Positions 17,201-24,659 of a stretch of 64,000 bases of DNA are shown here, piece by piece. The first letter of the stretch is position 1. Each line of letters begins with the position of its first letter. The notes beneath the pieces were generated by a model that searched no databases, was not told the DNA's origin, and worked only from the letters and a program-made list of their open reading frames with translations. The position numbers were made by a program, and so were the translations under genes. Source of the stretch: Nonomuraea dietziae (GTDB taxonomy: Bacteria > Actinomycetota > Actinomycetes > Streptosporangiales > Streptosporangiaceae); the NCBI RefSeq assembly GCF_014195505.1, contig NZ_JACIBV010000001.1, positions 7,440,001 through 7,504,000 of the forward strand, given 5' to 3'.

Positions 17201-17436
17201 ACGTCGCCGGTTCGCTGGTCCGTTCGGGCACGATCGTGCGCAACAGCAAGGCGCGGATCATCCGCGACGGTGTCGTCATCGCCGACAACCTCACCGTTTC
17301 GTCGCTGCGTCGCTTCAAGGACGACGCGACCGAGGTCCGCGAGGGCTTCGAGTGCGGTATCGGTGTCGGATACAGCGACATCAGGATCGACGACGTCATC
17401 GAGACGTTCGAGATGCGGGAGAAGCCGCGCGGCTAA
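14290..17436 (+). CDS. infB: Translation initiation factor IF-2
   Basis: GTPase placing fMet-tRNA on the 30S subunit. 1048 residues: N-terminal IF2_N (1-55), a very long Pro/Arg/Gly-rich linker (about 60-430) whose last third is nearly pure Gly with FAGRPGGG repeats, a second IF2_N (about 450-515), G domain with GHVDHGKT (550-557), DTPGHEAF and NKVD (654), then domains II-IV. GTG start 14290 with GGGAG. The linker is long even for actinobacteria and its DNA is highly repetitive. Probably cotranscribed from rimP. Confidence 0.97.
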   Translation: MAKVRVYELAKEFGVESKVVMAKLQEMGEFVRSASSTIEAPVVRRLTEALGVSKPTKGGGSSSKPQPPRAAPRPADSSQAGNGVAEAPVSSGPRPGPVPKPGPRPGPAAGGTPRPPVPMPHQQPQPEAAKAEAPREAPQAPQAPRFESPKPSAAPRPGPASRPAAPGPRPGPAQQGGRPAGPGGPRDGGAPRPAGGPGGQREGGARPGPKPGPRPGPRPGNNPFSSNATGMGQRPPRPGGPREGGPREGGPRPGGPRDGAPRDGAMPRPPASRGGQGAPGAGGPRPGPGAGGPRPGGGPGAGGPRPGGPRPNPMMMPQGRPAGPGGGGGAGRPGGGGGGGRPGGGGGGGRPGGGGGFAGRPGGGGGGFAGRPGGGGGAGPRTGTGGPGGGGGFAGRPGGGGRGRGGGTAGAFGRPGGRPARGRKSKRQRRQEFDNMSAPAIGGVQVPRGNGATIRLPRGASLSDFADRIGANPASLVQIMLHLGEMVTATQSVNEETLQLLGAELDYNIQVVSPEEEDRELLEAFDIEFGEDEGDEADLAARPPVVTVMGHVDHGKTKLLDAIRNTNVAAREAGGITQHIGAYQVATEHEGEERKITFIDTPGHEAFTAMRARGAKATDIAVLVVAADDGVKPQTIEALNHAQAADVPVVVAVNKVDKEGADPNKVRAQLTEYGLVAEEFGGSTLFVDISAKNGTGIEDLLEAIVLTADAELDLRANPTMDAQGLTIEARLDKGRGPVATVLVQRGTLRVGDSIVCGEAFGRVRAMLDDNGDPVEEATPSRPVLVMGLTAVPSAGDNFIVVTDDRMARQIAQQRAARKRSADMAKSSRRLTLEELFSNLEKGRVDELKLIIKGDVSGSVEALEDALLKIDVGDEVRLRVLHRAVGAITEYDVNLAVADDNAVIIGFNVRPEPRARDLAEREGVDIRYYSVIYQAIEEIEAALKGMLKPEFEEVQMGTAEVREVFKVPKIGNVAGSLVRSGTIVRNSKARIIRDGVVIADNLTVSSLRRFKDDATEVREGFECGIGVGYSDIRIDDVIETFEMREKPRG

Positions 17437-17445
17437 AGCGCGGTC

Positions 17446-17476
17446 GGGCGCCCGGTGGAGTCTCCGCCGGGCGCCC
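17446..17476 (+). terminator. Hairpin terminator after infB
   Basis: Perfect 10-bp stem GGGCGCCCGG / CCGGGCGCCC with an 11-base loop, starting 9 bp after the infB stop. No T-run follows, which is common in high-GC actinobacteria. Confidence 0.6.
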
Positions 17477-17481
17477 CTCGC

Positions 17482-17633
17482 ACGCCAGGGTGTCGTACGC
17501 ATCACTGGCGTCACCTGCGCGGCGAGGACTAAGTCGCCGCGCGCGGGCGTTGACGAAGAAGGGCGTTGCCCATGAGGTCATGGGTGGCGCCGCGCCGTAC
17601 GCCGGGGGATGGCCCCGCGCGTGCGGGGCGTAC
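17482..17633 (+). other. Structured intergenic RNA candidate between infB and the DUF503 gene
   Basis: After the terminator, three further hairpins can be drawn: ACGCCAG/CTGGCGT (17482-17511), GCGCGGCGA/TCGCCGCGC (17517-17542, perfect 9 bp) and a nested one GTACGCC/GGCGTAC with inner CCCCGC/GCGGGG (17597-17633). No open frame here looks coding. It may be the leader of the DUF503-rbfA-truB operon or a small RNA. Structure is read by eye only. Confidence 0.4.
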
Positions 17634-17708
17634 GAGGAACCGGGTAGGGCTCCCACCGCGGCCCTTCAGGACTGCCTCGCACGCTTCCGGCCACGAACCG
17701 AGCGGTGG

Positions 17709-18014
17709 ATGCCAACGATGTATGTCGGTGCCTTGACCCTGGACATCCTGCTCGGCGACGTGCACTCGCTGAAGCAGAAGCGCGGCGTGGTGCGTCCCCT
17801 CGTCGCGGAGGTGCAGCGACGCTTCCCCAGCGTCGCCGTCGCCGAGACCGGCCATCTCGACCTGCACCGCAGGGCGGAGATCGGCATCGCCGTCGTCTCG
17901 GCCTCCGCGGGCAACTGCGGCGAGGTGATGGACGCCTGTGAGCGGCTGGTGGCCTACCGCCCTGATATCGAACTGCTGTCTGCCAGGCAGCGGCTCTACA
18001 ACGACGAAGACTGA
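17709..18014 (+). CDS. DUF503 domain protein
   Basis: 101 residues, of the small DUF503 family located between infB and rbfA in many Gram-positives. Sequence MYVGALTLDILLGDVHSLKQKRGVVRPLVAEVQRRFPSVAVAETG is diagnostic. ATG 17709 is used; ATG 17718 (MYVG, three residues shorter) is equally good and has GGTGGA 8 bp upstream. Function unknown, probably RNA-related from context. rbfA follows 22 bp downstream. Confidence 0.9.
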   Translation: MPTMYVGALTLDILLGDVHSLKQKRGVVRPLVAEVQRRFPSVAVAETGHLDLHRRAEIGIAVVSASAGNCGEVMDACERLVAYRPDIELLSARQRLYNDED

Positions 18015-18036
18015 CCGAACACTAGGGGGATCGAAG

Positions 18037-18507
18037 ATGGTGGACGCCGCACGAGCGCGCAAGCTCGCCGACCGCATCCAGCAGATCGTCGCCGAGATGC
18101 TGGAGCGGCGGATCAAGGACCCACGGCTGGGCTTCGTGACCGTGACCGACACGCGCATCACCGCTGACCTGCGGGAGGCGACGGTCTTCTACACGGTGTT
18201 CGGCTCCGACGCCGAGCGCGCGGACAGCGCGGCCGCGTTGGAGAGCGCGAAGGGGGTCATCCGCTCCGAAGTGGGCAAGCAGACCGGTGTGCGCCACACA
18301 CCCACGCTGACCTTCAAGCACGACCCGCTGCCTGACAGCGCCCGCCAGCTCGACGAGCTGCTGGCCGCCGCCAAGGAGCGCGACGCCGAGGTCGCCAAGC
18401 GGGCGGAGGGAGCCTCCTACGCGGGCGAGGCGGACCCGTACAAGAAGCCCGAACTTGACGAAGACGAGGACGCACCCTCCGACCGCGCGGGATACTCCGC
18501 AACGTGA
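18037..18507 (+). CDS. rbfA: Ribosome-binding factor A
   Basis: 30S maturation factor with a single KH-like fold. 156 residues. Family sequences are ADRIQQIVAEMLERRIKDPRLGFVTVTDTRI, then LESAKGVIRSEVGKQTGVRHTPTLTFKHD. The C-terminal 30 residues form an acidic tail (KKPELDEDEDAPSD). ATG 18037 with AGGGGGA upstream. The stop overlaps the GTG of the DHH phosphoesterase gene by 4 bp, indicating coupled translation. Confidence 0.95.
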   Translation: MVDAARARKLADRIQQIVAEMLERRIKDPRLGFVTVTDTRITADLREATVFYTVFGSDAERADSAAALESAKGVIRSEVGKQTGVRHTPTLTFKHDPLPDSARQLDELLAAAKERDAEVAKRAEGASYAGEADPYKKPELDEDEDAPSDRAGYSAT

Positions 18508-19547
18508 CGCCCGACGTGCGTGACGAGATCCGCCGTCCGGCCGCCGGGCCCGTTCAGGGTCCGGCGGACGGTGGTATTTCGCGTACGGCGATCGGCGAGG
18601 GCGAATGGGACAGGGCGCTGCGGCTGATCCACGAGGCCGACGAGGTGGCGCTGGCCTGCCACATCTCGCCCGACGGTGACGCCCTCGGCTCCATGCTCGC
18701 CGCCGCCAAGGCTCTCACGGCGATGGGCAAACGCGTGGTTGCCTCCTTCGGCGACCGCAGGTTCGTGGTGCCGAGGCTGCTGCGCTTCCTGCCCGCCCTC
18801 GACCTGCTGACGGTCCCCTCGGCCTTTCCCACCGAACCCGACCTGATGATCACCTTCGACGCCTCCACGCTCGAACGCCTCGGCGTGCTCGCCGCCACCG
18901 CGGGCAAGGCGCGCGAGGTGATCGTGGTCGACCACCACGCCTCCAACCAGGGCTTCGGCACGGTGAGCCTCATCGATCCAGGAGTGGCGGCGACGGCCGT
19001 CCTGGCCGAGGAGCTCATCCGCCGCCTCGGACAGCCGCTCGACCGCGACATGGCCACACTCCTGTACGTGGGCCTCTCGACCGACACGGGCCAGTTCAGG
19101 CACTCCTCGACCACGCCGGCCGCGCACCAGATGGCGGCCAGGCTGGTCGCCGCGGGGCTGCGCACCGATGAGATCGCGCGCGAGCTGTGGGACCGTTCCC
19201 CGTTCGCCTACCTCAAGGTGCTCGCGGCGGCGCTGGAGCGCGTGGTGCTCGAGGACGGCCTGGTCTGGACGTACATCTCCCACGCCGACAGGGCGGCGTA
19301 CGGCCTGCCGTACGACGAGATCGAGGGCGTGATCGACGTGATCCGCCGCACCGACGAGGCCGACGTGGCCGTGGTGCTGAAGCAGGACGACGACGGCGCC
19401 TGGCAGGTGTCGGCGCGCTCGAAGGGCGGCGCGGACGTCGGGGCGATCAGCACGGCGCTGGGCGGCGGAGGTCACTGCTACGCTGCCGGGTTCACCTCGC
19501 ACGACAGTGTCGAGGAGACCATGGCGCGCTTCAAGGAGATGCTGTGA
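18504..19547 (+). CDS. DHH/DHHA1 bifunctional oligoribonuclease/pAp phosphatase (NrnA-like)
   Basis: Degrades nano-RNAs and dephosphorylates 3'-phosphoadenosine 5'-phosphate. 347 residues. Metal-binding motifs: HISPDGDALGS (about 53-63), FDAS, VDHHASNQGFG (the DHH motif) and STDTGQFRHSS. The C-terminal DHHA1 domain ends with GGGGHCYAAGFT. GTG start overlapping rbfA (GTGA), stop overlapping truB. The first 30 residues are an unstructured extension not typical of the family. Confidence 0.92.
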   Translation: MTPDVRDEIRRPAAGPVQGPADGGISRTAIGEGEWDRALRLIHEADEVALACHISPDGDALGSMLAAAKALTAMGKRVVASFGDRRFVVPRLLRFLPALDLLTVPSAFPTEPDLMITFDASTLERLGVLAATAGKAREVIVVDHHASNQGFGTVSLIDPGVAATAVLAEELIRRLGQPLDRDMATLLYVGLSTDTGQFRHSSTTPAAHQMAARLVAAGLRTDEIARELWDRSPFAYLKVLAAALERVVLEDGLVWTYISHADRAAYGLPYDEIEGVIDVIRRTDEADVAVVLKQDDDGAWQVSARSKGGADVGAISTALGGGGHCYAAGFTSHDSVEETMARFKEML

Positions 19548-20404
19548 CTGAGAGCGGCTTGATCATCGTGGACAAGCCCGCCGAGTGGACCTCCCACGAC
19601 GTCGTCGGCAAGATGCGGCGCATCGCGGGCACCAGGCGAGTGGGCCACGCGGGCACGCTCGACCCGATGGCCACGGGCGTGCTGGTGATCGGCGTGGAGA
19701 AGGCCACCAGGCTGTTGGGCCATCTGGCGCTGACCGAGAAGGTGTACGAGGCGACGATCAGGCTGGGCGTCACCACCAACACCGACGACGCCGAGGGCGA
19801 GGTCACCGCCACCTTCGACACCGGCTCGGTGACGCCCGAGGCGGTGCGCAAGGGGATCGAGGCGCTGACGGGGCGCATCATGCAGGTGCCGCCGCAGGTG
19901 TCGGCGATCAAGGTGAACGGCGAGCGGGCCTACAAGCGGGCGCGCGCGGGCGAGGAGGTCGAGCTGGCCGCCAGGCCCGTGACCGTCCACGACTTCGACG
20001 TCGCCTCCATCGAGGGGCCCGAGATCAAGGCCACCATCCGCTGCTCCAGCGGCACCTACATCAGGGCGCTCGCCCGCGACCTCGGCGCCTCCCTCGGCGT
20101 GGGCGGTCACCTCACCGCGCTGCGCCGCACCAGGGTCGGCCCCTACGACCTGTCGCTGGCCAGGACGATCGAGGAGCTGGCCGCCGACTGCGTGGTGCTG
20201 CCGATCGGCGAGGCCGTCAGCGCGGCCTTCCCCCGGCGCGACGTGGACGCCGACGAGGCGCGCGTCATCTCGCACGGCGGCCGCCTGTCCGCGGCCGGTC
20301 TCGGCGAGGGCCCGATCGGGGTGTTCGGGCCGGACGGCGAGCTGCTGGCGCTGGTGGAGGAGCAGGGCAGGTCGGCCAGGCCGCTGGCGGTCTTCGTCGG
20401 TTAG
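19544..20404 (+). CDS. truB: tRNA pseudouridine(55) synthase
   Basis: Makes the T-loop pseudouridine of tRNA. 286 residues. Opens with SGLIIVDKPAEWTSHDVV; catalytic Asp40 in RRVGHAGTLDPMATG; later VPPQVSAIKVNGERAYKRAR and CSSGTYIRALARDLG. GTG start overlaps the nrnA stop (GTGA). Completes the DUF503-rbfA-nrnA-truB operon. The convergent methyltransferase gene ends 3 bp past its stop, with no terminator in between. Confidence 0.96.
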   Translation: MTESGLIIVDKPAEWTSHDVVGKMRRIAGTRRVGHAGTLDPMATGVLVIGVEKATRLLGHLALTEKVYEATIRLGVTTNTDDAEGEVTATFDTGSVTPEAVRKGIEALTGRIMQVPPQVSAIKVNGERAYKRARAGEEVELAARPVTVHDFDVASIEGPEIKATIRCSSGTYIRALARDLGASLGVGGHLTALRRTRVGPYDLSLARTIEELAADCVVLPIGEAVSAAFPRRDVDADEARVISHGGRLSAAGLGEGPIGVFGPDGELLALVEEQGRSARPLAVFVG

Positions 20405-20407
20405 GTC

Positions 20408-21394
20408 CTACCGCTTGCGGGCGACCATGATGTCGCGGACGATCGCCTGGTCCACCCAGTGCTCGAAGTCGGGAAGGGCCACGACCTCGAGGCCGTGCGC
20501 GGTGAGGATCCGCGCCAGGTCGTCGCGCGAGCCGCCGTAGGTGTTCCACGAGATGCCGATCGCGCCGCCGGGGCGCAGCAGCTCCTGCCAGACGGGCACC
20601 GCCCTGCCGATCAGGTCGAGGGGGCTGCGCGACAGGCCGCCCCCCGCCTTGCTGCCGTGCTGCACGCCGTACGGCGCGTCGGTCACGATGACGTCGAAGG
20701 AGCGCGGCTTGAAGAACTCGCGGCTGCGCAGGGTGTCGGCGTTGACCACGGTCACCTGCTGCGCCTCGCCCGCCTTGTAGGCCTCCTTCGAGAGCCCGAA
20801 GCTCGCGTTGAACCGCCGTCCGACCAGCGCCCGCTCCCTCCTGACGGGCACGGTCTCCGCGGTGTGCTTGAGGCGCTTGTTCTTCAGCCAGGTCCTGAGG
20901 AAGCCGGTGTAGGCCTCGAAGTCCTTGCCGTCGATGTCGACGCCGTAGGCGTCGTGGCCGTACATGAGGGCCTGGTTGAGCGTGGTGCCGCGCCCGCACA
21001 TCGGGTCGAGGACGGACAGGCGCGCGTCCAGCGGGAAGTCGGAGGCGAGCACGGTGACGTTCAGCAGCAGCTTGGTGAAGTGCTCGTTGGTCTTGCCCGC
21101 GTACTTCTGGATCGTGAGGAGGTCGCTGGACAGCCGGTCGAGCGGTGTCATCTCCAGGGGGCGCAGCAGGTCGCCCTCGATGCCGAAGATCGCGTAGACG
21201 GACGACAGGTTCGACAGCAGCGCGAGGTCGGGCGAGTCCGCCTCGAACGTCACGTACGGCACGCCGCCGATGCGCGTCTCCTCCACCTCGGAGACGTCGG
21301 CGAAGACCGCCAGCTCGCTCCTGGTCAGGCGGATGGAGCTCTCGCCGTAGACCCGGTTGAAGGCGGGCAGGATCAGCAGCGCGTAACGAGACAT
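20408..21394 (-). CDS. RNA methyltransferase (TRM11/UPF0020-like, SAM-dependent)
   Basis: 328 residues. The N-terminal part (1-130) lacks a recognised motif but resembles THUMP-type modules in position. The SAM motif I is LSVLDPMCGRGTTLNQALMYGHDAYGVDID, and the catalytic motif is FDVIVTDAPYGVQHG, a D-A-P-Y variant of the (D/N)PPY of N-methyltransferases that target exocyclic amines of tRNA guanine. ATG 21394 is used; no ribosome site, so probably leaderless. Alternatively a DNA methyltransferase, but no restriction partner is near. Confidence 0.75.
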   Translation of the reverse strand: MSRYALLILPAFNRVYGESSIRLTRSELAVFADVSEVEETRIGGVPYVTFEADSPDLALLSNLSSVYAIFGIEGDLLRPLEMTPLDRLSSDLLTIQKYAGKTNEHFTKLLLNVTVLASDFPLDARLSVLDPMCGRGTTLNQALMYGHDAYGVDIDGKDFEAYTGFLRTWLKNKRLKHTAETVPVRRERALVGRRFNASFGLSKEAYKAGEAQQVTVVNADTLRSREFFKPRSFDVIVTDAPYGVQHGSKAGGGLSRSPLDLIGRAVPVWQELLRPGGAIGISWNTYGGSRDDLARILTAHGLEVVALPDFEHWVDQAIVRDIMVARKR

Positions 21395-21504
21395 GCAGCG
21401 GATGGTACCGCCCGCGCGGTCGGGCCCTCCACGGCGCCTTGACGGAGGTCGGAGGGCGGACGGGCGGCTGCCGCCACCCTCGGTTGCGAGGAAGGCCGCC
21501 GGGC

Positions 21505-22485
21505 ATGGCACGCTTGAGGATGGTTGATCCGCCAAGAGACGAATGGGGACCGGGCGTGCAGGAGTCGGAAAGATCCGTCGTCACGGTCGGCGTGTTCGAC
21601 GGCGTGCATCGGGGCCACCGTCAGGTGGTCGAGCGCGCCGTCGCCGTCGCCCGCTCGCTGGAGCTGCGATGCGTCGCGGTGACGTTCGAGCCGCACCCCG
21701 CCGAGGTCGTACGGCCAGGCACCCAGCCGCCGCGGCTGACCACCCTGCGCGAGCGCACCGCCCTGCTGACCGGGCTGGGCGTGGACGAGGTCGTGGTGCT
21801 GCCGTTCACGATGGAGGTGGCGCGTCTGAGCCCCGCCGACTTCGCCCAGAGCGTGCTGGCCGAGCGGCTGCGCGCCGCCGCCGTCGTGGTGGGCGCGAAC
21901 TTCACCTTCGGCCACCAGGCCGCGGGCGACCCGTCGGCCCTGCGCGTGCTGGGCGACAAGTACGACTTCACGGTGGAGGAGATCCCCCTGGTGTCCGGCG
22001 TTTCATCCACTCTCGTCCGTGAGCTCGTCGCCGCCGGTGACGTCTCGGCCGCGGCCACCCTGCTCGGCCGTCCGCACCGCGTCGAGGGCGTCGTCGTCCG
22101 CGGCTACCAGCGCGGCAGGCAGCTCGGCTTCCCCACCGCCAACGTGGAGACCCCGCCGAACACCGCCATCCCCGCCGACGGCGTCTACGCGGGCTGGCTG
22201 CGCTGCGTCGCCGTGGGCAACCTGCCCGCCGGTTACGACGGCTGCGTCTGGCCCGCCGCCATCTCGGTCGGCACCAACCCGACCTTCGAGGGCGTGCCGC
22301 GCACCGTGGAGGCGTACGCGCTGGACAGGGACGACCTCGACCTGTACGGCATGCACGTGGCGGTGGACTTCGGGGCGCGGCTGCGGGGGAACACGAAGTT
22401 CGACTCGATCGAGGCGCTCATCGCCCAGATCCACGCGGACGTCGACAGGGTCAGGGAGCTCACCTCCGGTCACGATAACCAGTAG
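21505..22485 (+). CDS. ribF: Bifunctional riboflavin kinase/FAD synthetase
   Basis: Converts riboflavin to FMN and FAD. About 326 residues. N-terminal FAD synthetase: VTVGVFDGVHRGHRQVV, VTFEPHPAEVVRP, VGANFTFGHQAAGD. C-terminal kinase: VVRGYQRGRQLGFPTANVE, then SVGTNPTFEG and FGARLRGNTKFDSIEALIAQIHADVD. Start taken at ATG 21505, which has GAGGAAGG 9 bp upstream; ATG 21520 is possible. Usual neighbour of truB and rpsO in this phylum. Confidence 0.95.
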   Translation: MARLRMVDPPRDEWGPGVQESERSVVTVGVFDGVHRGHRQVVERAVAVARSLELRCVAVTFEPHPAEVVRPGTQPPRLTTLRERTALLTGLGVDEVVVLPFTMEVARLSPADFAQSVLAERLRAAAVVVGANFTFGHQAAGDPSALRVLGDKYDFTVEEIPLVSGVSSTLVRELVAAGDVSAAATLLGRPHRVEGVVVRGYQRGRQLGFPTANVETPPNTAIPADGVYAGWLRCVAVGNLPAGYDGCVWPAAISVGTNPTFEGVPRTVEAYALDRDDLDLYGMHVAVDFGARLRGNTKFDSIEALIAQIHADVDRVRELTSGHDNQ

Positions 22486-22505
22486 ATCGGCAGTTGCTCC
22501 GTTGC

Positions 22506-22520
22506 CATAATCGCCCGGTG
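22506..22520 (+). promoter_or_regulatory. Leaderless promoter of the DUF3841 gene
   Basis: -10 box CATAAT at 22506-22511, then 6 bp, then GTG 22518, so the transcript should begin at or next to the start codon. No ribosome-binding site is present, which supports leaderless translation and decides the start of this gene. Confidence 0.5.
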
Positions 22521-23075
22521 CGATTGTGGACGGTCCAGCACCGAGTGGTTGTCGAGAAGCTGGAGCAGGCCGGTGAGGTGGTCGGGGACTGGACCACGGT
22601 GATGAGCCCCTCCTACGTGCCCGCCTACAGGGAGATGGTGGCGGAGATGGCGCGGCGCGGCATCGACTGCGCGGGCCGGCCGCCGCTGTGGGCCTGGCTG
22701 GGGCCGGACACCCGCGACGAGAGGGTGGCCGTGACGGCGGAGCTGCTCCTCTGCCCCGAGGGTCCCGAGGAGTACGCCCGCTACGTCGTCCTGGACCTGG
22801 AGGTCCCCGACGAGTTCGTGGTGCTCAGCTCGTACGGGCGCTGGAACGACTTCATGGAGGCGACCCTCTTCGGCCCGAGCTCACCGCGCATGGACTGGAC
22901 GATCGAGCGGAGCGAGTTCGACGACGCCGGTCGCGTCCAGGCGTGCCTTCCGCGCCTGGCGGCCCCGTGGGTGCTGGGCGTCCGCCCGCTGGAGCCGTCG
23001 CTCGACGAGCCCGAGACGACGCTCGTCGAGCAGAGCTTCGCCCGCAAGGACGTCGCGGACGCATACGACGACTGA
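22518..23075 (+). CDS. DUF3841 domain protein
   Basis: 185 residues. Opens with RLWTVQHRVVVEKLEQAGEVVGDW and PPLWAWLG, matching DUF3841, a family of unknown biochemical role. The C-terminus includes a Glu/Asp-rich WTIERSEFDDAGRVQACLP. Cytoplasmic, no signal. Probably an independent leaderless gene rather than part of the ribF operon, as its own -10 box sits 6 bp before the start. Confidence 0.75.
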   Translation: MRLWTVQHRVVVEKLEQAGEVVGDWTTVMSPSYVPAYREMVAEMARRGIDCAGRPPLWAWLGPDTRDERVAVTAELLLCPEGPEEYARYVVLDLEVPDEFVVLSSYGRWNDFMEATLFGPSSPRMDWTIERSEFDDAGRVQACLPRLAAPWVLGVRPLEPSLDEPETTLVEQSFARKDVADAYDD

Positions 23076-23235
23076 GGCTATCGTTGCACTGGGCGTCGAG
23101 AGCGGAGAGCGGGTCGACGAGCCGGCCGACAAGGCCCTCGTCCCCGGTGGCTCTCCCGCCCACGATCCGATGGGCGAAGAGTCCATGTACGGCAGGAGTT
23201 TCCAGGGCCCCTGACGGGCACGTGTGGGAGGTTGC

Positions 23236-24027
23236 GTGAATGGACCCGGCGGCCGTCGAGTCCTGACGAGCCTGCGCGCCGATTGCGGGCGGTGCCAGGG
23301 GCTGTGCTGCGTCGTTCCCGCCTTCGCCGCCTCGGCGGACTTCGCGATCGACAAACCGGCGGGCAAGGCCTGCCCCAACCTGGGCGCGGACTTCCGCTGC
23401 GGGATCCACACCCAGCTCAGGGACAAGGGCTTTCCCGGCTGCACGGTCTACGACTGCTTCGGCGCGGGCCAGCACGTCACCGAGGCGGGGGCCGCGGGAA
23501 GGGCCGCCGAGGTCTTCCCCGCCATGCGCGACCTGCACGAGCTGCTCTACTACGTCACCGAGGCGCTGGGCTGGCAGGCCGCCGCGCCCGTGCACGACGA
23601 GCTGGGCCGTACGGCGGGCGAGCTCGAGGAGCTCATCGCCGCGCTCACCGTCGTCGACACCGGGGCGCTGCGCGGCAGGATCAGCCCGCTCCTGCTGCGC
23701 GCCAGCGAGCTGGTGCGCGGACGCGGAGGGCGCACGATGAAGATGGACCTCATCGGGGCCAGGCTCAGGGGCTCCGACCTGCGCAGGGCCAACCTGCGCG
23801 GCGTCCTGCTGATCGGCGCCGACCTCAGGGGGGCGGACCTGCGCGAGGCCGACGTCATCGGCGCCGACCTCAGGAACGCCGACCTGAGTGGCGCGAACCT
23901 GACCGGCGCGCTGTTCCTGACCCAGTCGCAGCTCGACGCGGCCAGGGGAGACGCCTCCACGCGCGTCCCCAAGGCGCTCGGCCGTCCCGCGCACTGGGCG
24001 CGAGCCGAGCGGCCCGTCCGGCGGTGA
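23236..24027 (+). CDS. Cys-rich (YkgJ-like) protein with pentapeptide repeats
   Basis: 263 residues in two parts. The N-terminal half has a Cys cluster: DCGRCQGLCC near residue 16, then C-x(7)-C and C-x(4)-C (CPNLGADFRC, FPGCTVYDC), like the CxxCxxxCC metal-binding YkgJ family (Zn or Fe-S). The C-terminal half (about 165-230) is pentapeptide repeats of A(D/N)LRxA type (LRGSDLRRANLRGVLLIGADL). GTG 23236 with GGGAGG. Function unknown; metal-binding plus a DNA-mimic-like or scaffold repeat is an unusual pairing. Confidence 0.8.
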   Translation: MNGPGGRRVLTSLRADCGRCQGLCCVVPAFAASADFAIDKPAGKACPNLGADFRCGIHTQLRDKGFPGCTVYDCFGAGQHVTEAGAAGRAAEVFPAMRDLHELLYYVTEALGWQAAAPVHDELGRTAGELEELIAALTVVDTGALRGRISPLLLRASELVRGRGGRTMKMDLIGARLRGSDLRRANLRGVLLIGADLRGADLREADVIGADLRNADLSGANLTGALFLTQSQLDAARGDASTRVPKALGRPAHWARAERPVRR

Positions 24028-24053
24028 GGGGGGAGCAGTGAGCGGGCGCCGCG

Positions 24054-24118
24054 CAGAGCCGACGATGAACGATGTGTCAAGGCACGGACCGCGATGGTAA
24101 CCTTGCATGTCGGCTCTG
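24054..24118. repeat. Long-range inverted repeat flanking the rpsO promoter
   Basis: CAGAGCCGAC (24054-24063) and GTCGGCTCTG (24109-24118) are perfect complements separated by 45 bp. The putative rpsO promoter lies between them, so this could be a looping operator; if transcribed from further upstream, it would form a leader stem. Confidence 0.45.
24075..24103 (+). promoter_or_regulatory. Putative rpsO promoter
   Basis: -35 TGTCAA (24075-24080), 17-bp spacer, -10 TAACCT (24098-24103). The resulting leader of about 120 nt ahead of GTG 24230 is long enough for S15 autoregulation, which is known for rpsO in other bacteria; no specific fold is claimed. Confidence 0.4.
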
Positions 24119-24229
24119 TAACGGTGGCGCTGTGCGCTGCCCTGAAGGCCTTCTCGCGGCGACTGTAGGCACGCATGGTCGTTCGCACTCTCATCTCATT
24201 CACGCGTGTCCGTAGATTGAAGGAGAGCC

Positions 24230-24499
24230 GTGTCCCTCGACACCGCTGCCAAGAAGGCAATCATCAGCGAGTACGCGACGGCCGAGGGCGACACCGGGTC
24301 GCCCGAGGTGCAGATCGCGCTGCTCAGCAAGCGCATCAGCGAGCTCACCGAGCACCTGAAGACGCACAAGCACGACCACCACAGCCGTCGTGGCCTGCTG
24401 CTGCTCGTCGGTCGCCGGCGTCGCCTGCTGAAGTACCTGCAGAACAACGACATCGCGCGTTACCGTGCGCTCATCGAGCGCCTCGGCCTGCGCCGATAG
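24230..24499 (+). CDS. rpsO: 30S ribosomal protein S15
   Basis: 89 residues, exact family length. Binds the central domain of 16S rRNA. Sequence GDTGSPEVQIALLSKRISELTEHLKTHKHDHHSRRGLLLLVGRRRRLLKYL is unmistakable (seen as consecutive family blocks). GTG 24230 with GAAGGAGAG. A strong hairpin follows 8 bp after the stop, ahead of pnp. Confidence 0.98.
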   Translation: MSLDTAAKKAIISEYATAEGDTGSPEVQIALLSKRISELTEHLKTHKHDHHSRRGLLLLVGRRRRLLKYLQNNDIARYRALIERLGLRR

Positions 24500-24507
24500 A
24501 GTGGTGA

Positions 24508-24532
24508 GGGAGCGGCGCTGCGCGCCGCTCCC
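24508..24532 (+). terminator. rpsO terminator
   Basis: Perfect 10-bp stem GGGAGCGGCG / CGCCGCTCCC with a 5-base loop, followed by TTCTCAT. In related organisms some transcripts read through into pnp. Confidence 0.75.
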
Positions 24533-24659
24533 TTCTCATATGGGTCCCGGCGCGCCTAGCGTCGGACAACTGAATAACCGAGACACACTGATAGCCCCCG
24601 CGTCCGCTACAGCACCATGCGACCCGCGACGCCTGCGGGCCGGTCCTCGGTAGTGGCTT

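Noticed and set aside
14560..17514. A 984-codon minus-strand open frame opposite infB
   Set aside because: Antisense shadow of infB and its Gly/Pro linker; composition is Thr/Gly/Ala repeats only.
24028..24229. A tRNA or riboswitch before rpsO
   Set aside because: No cloverleaf and no aptamer consensus found; only the inverted repeat and promoter.
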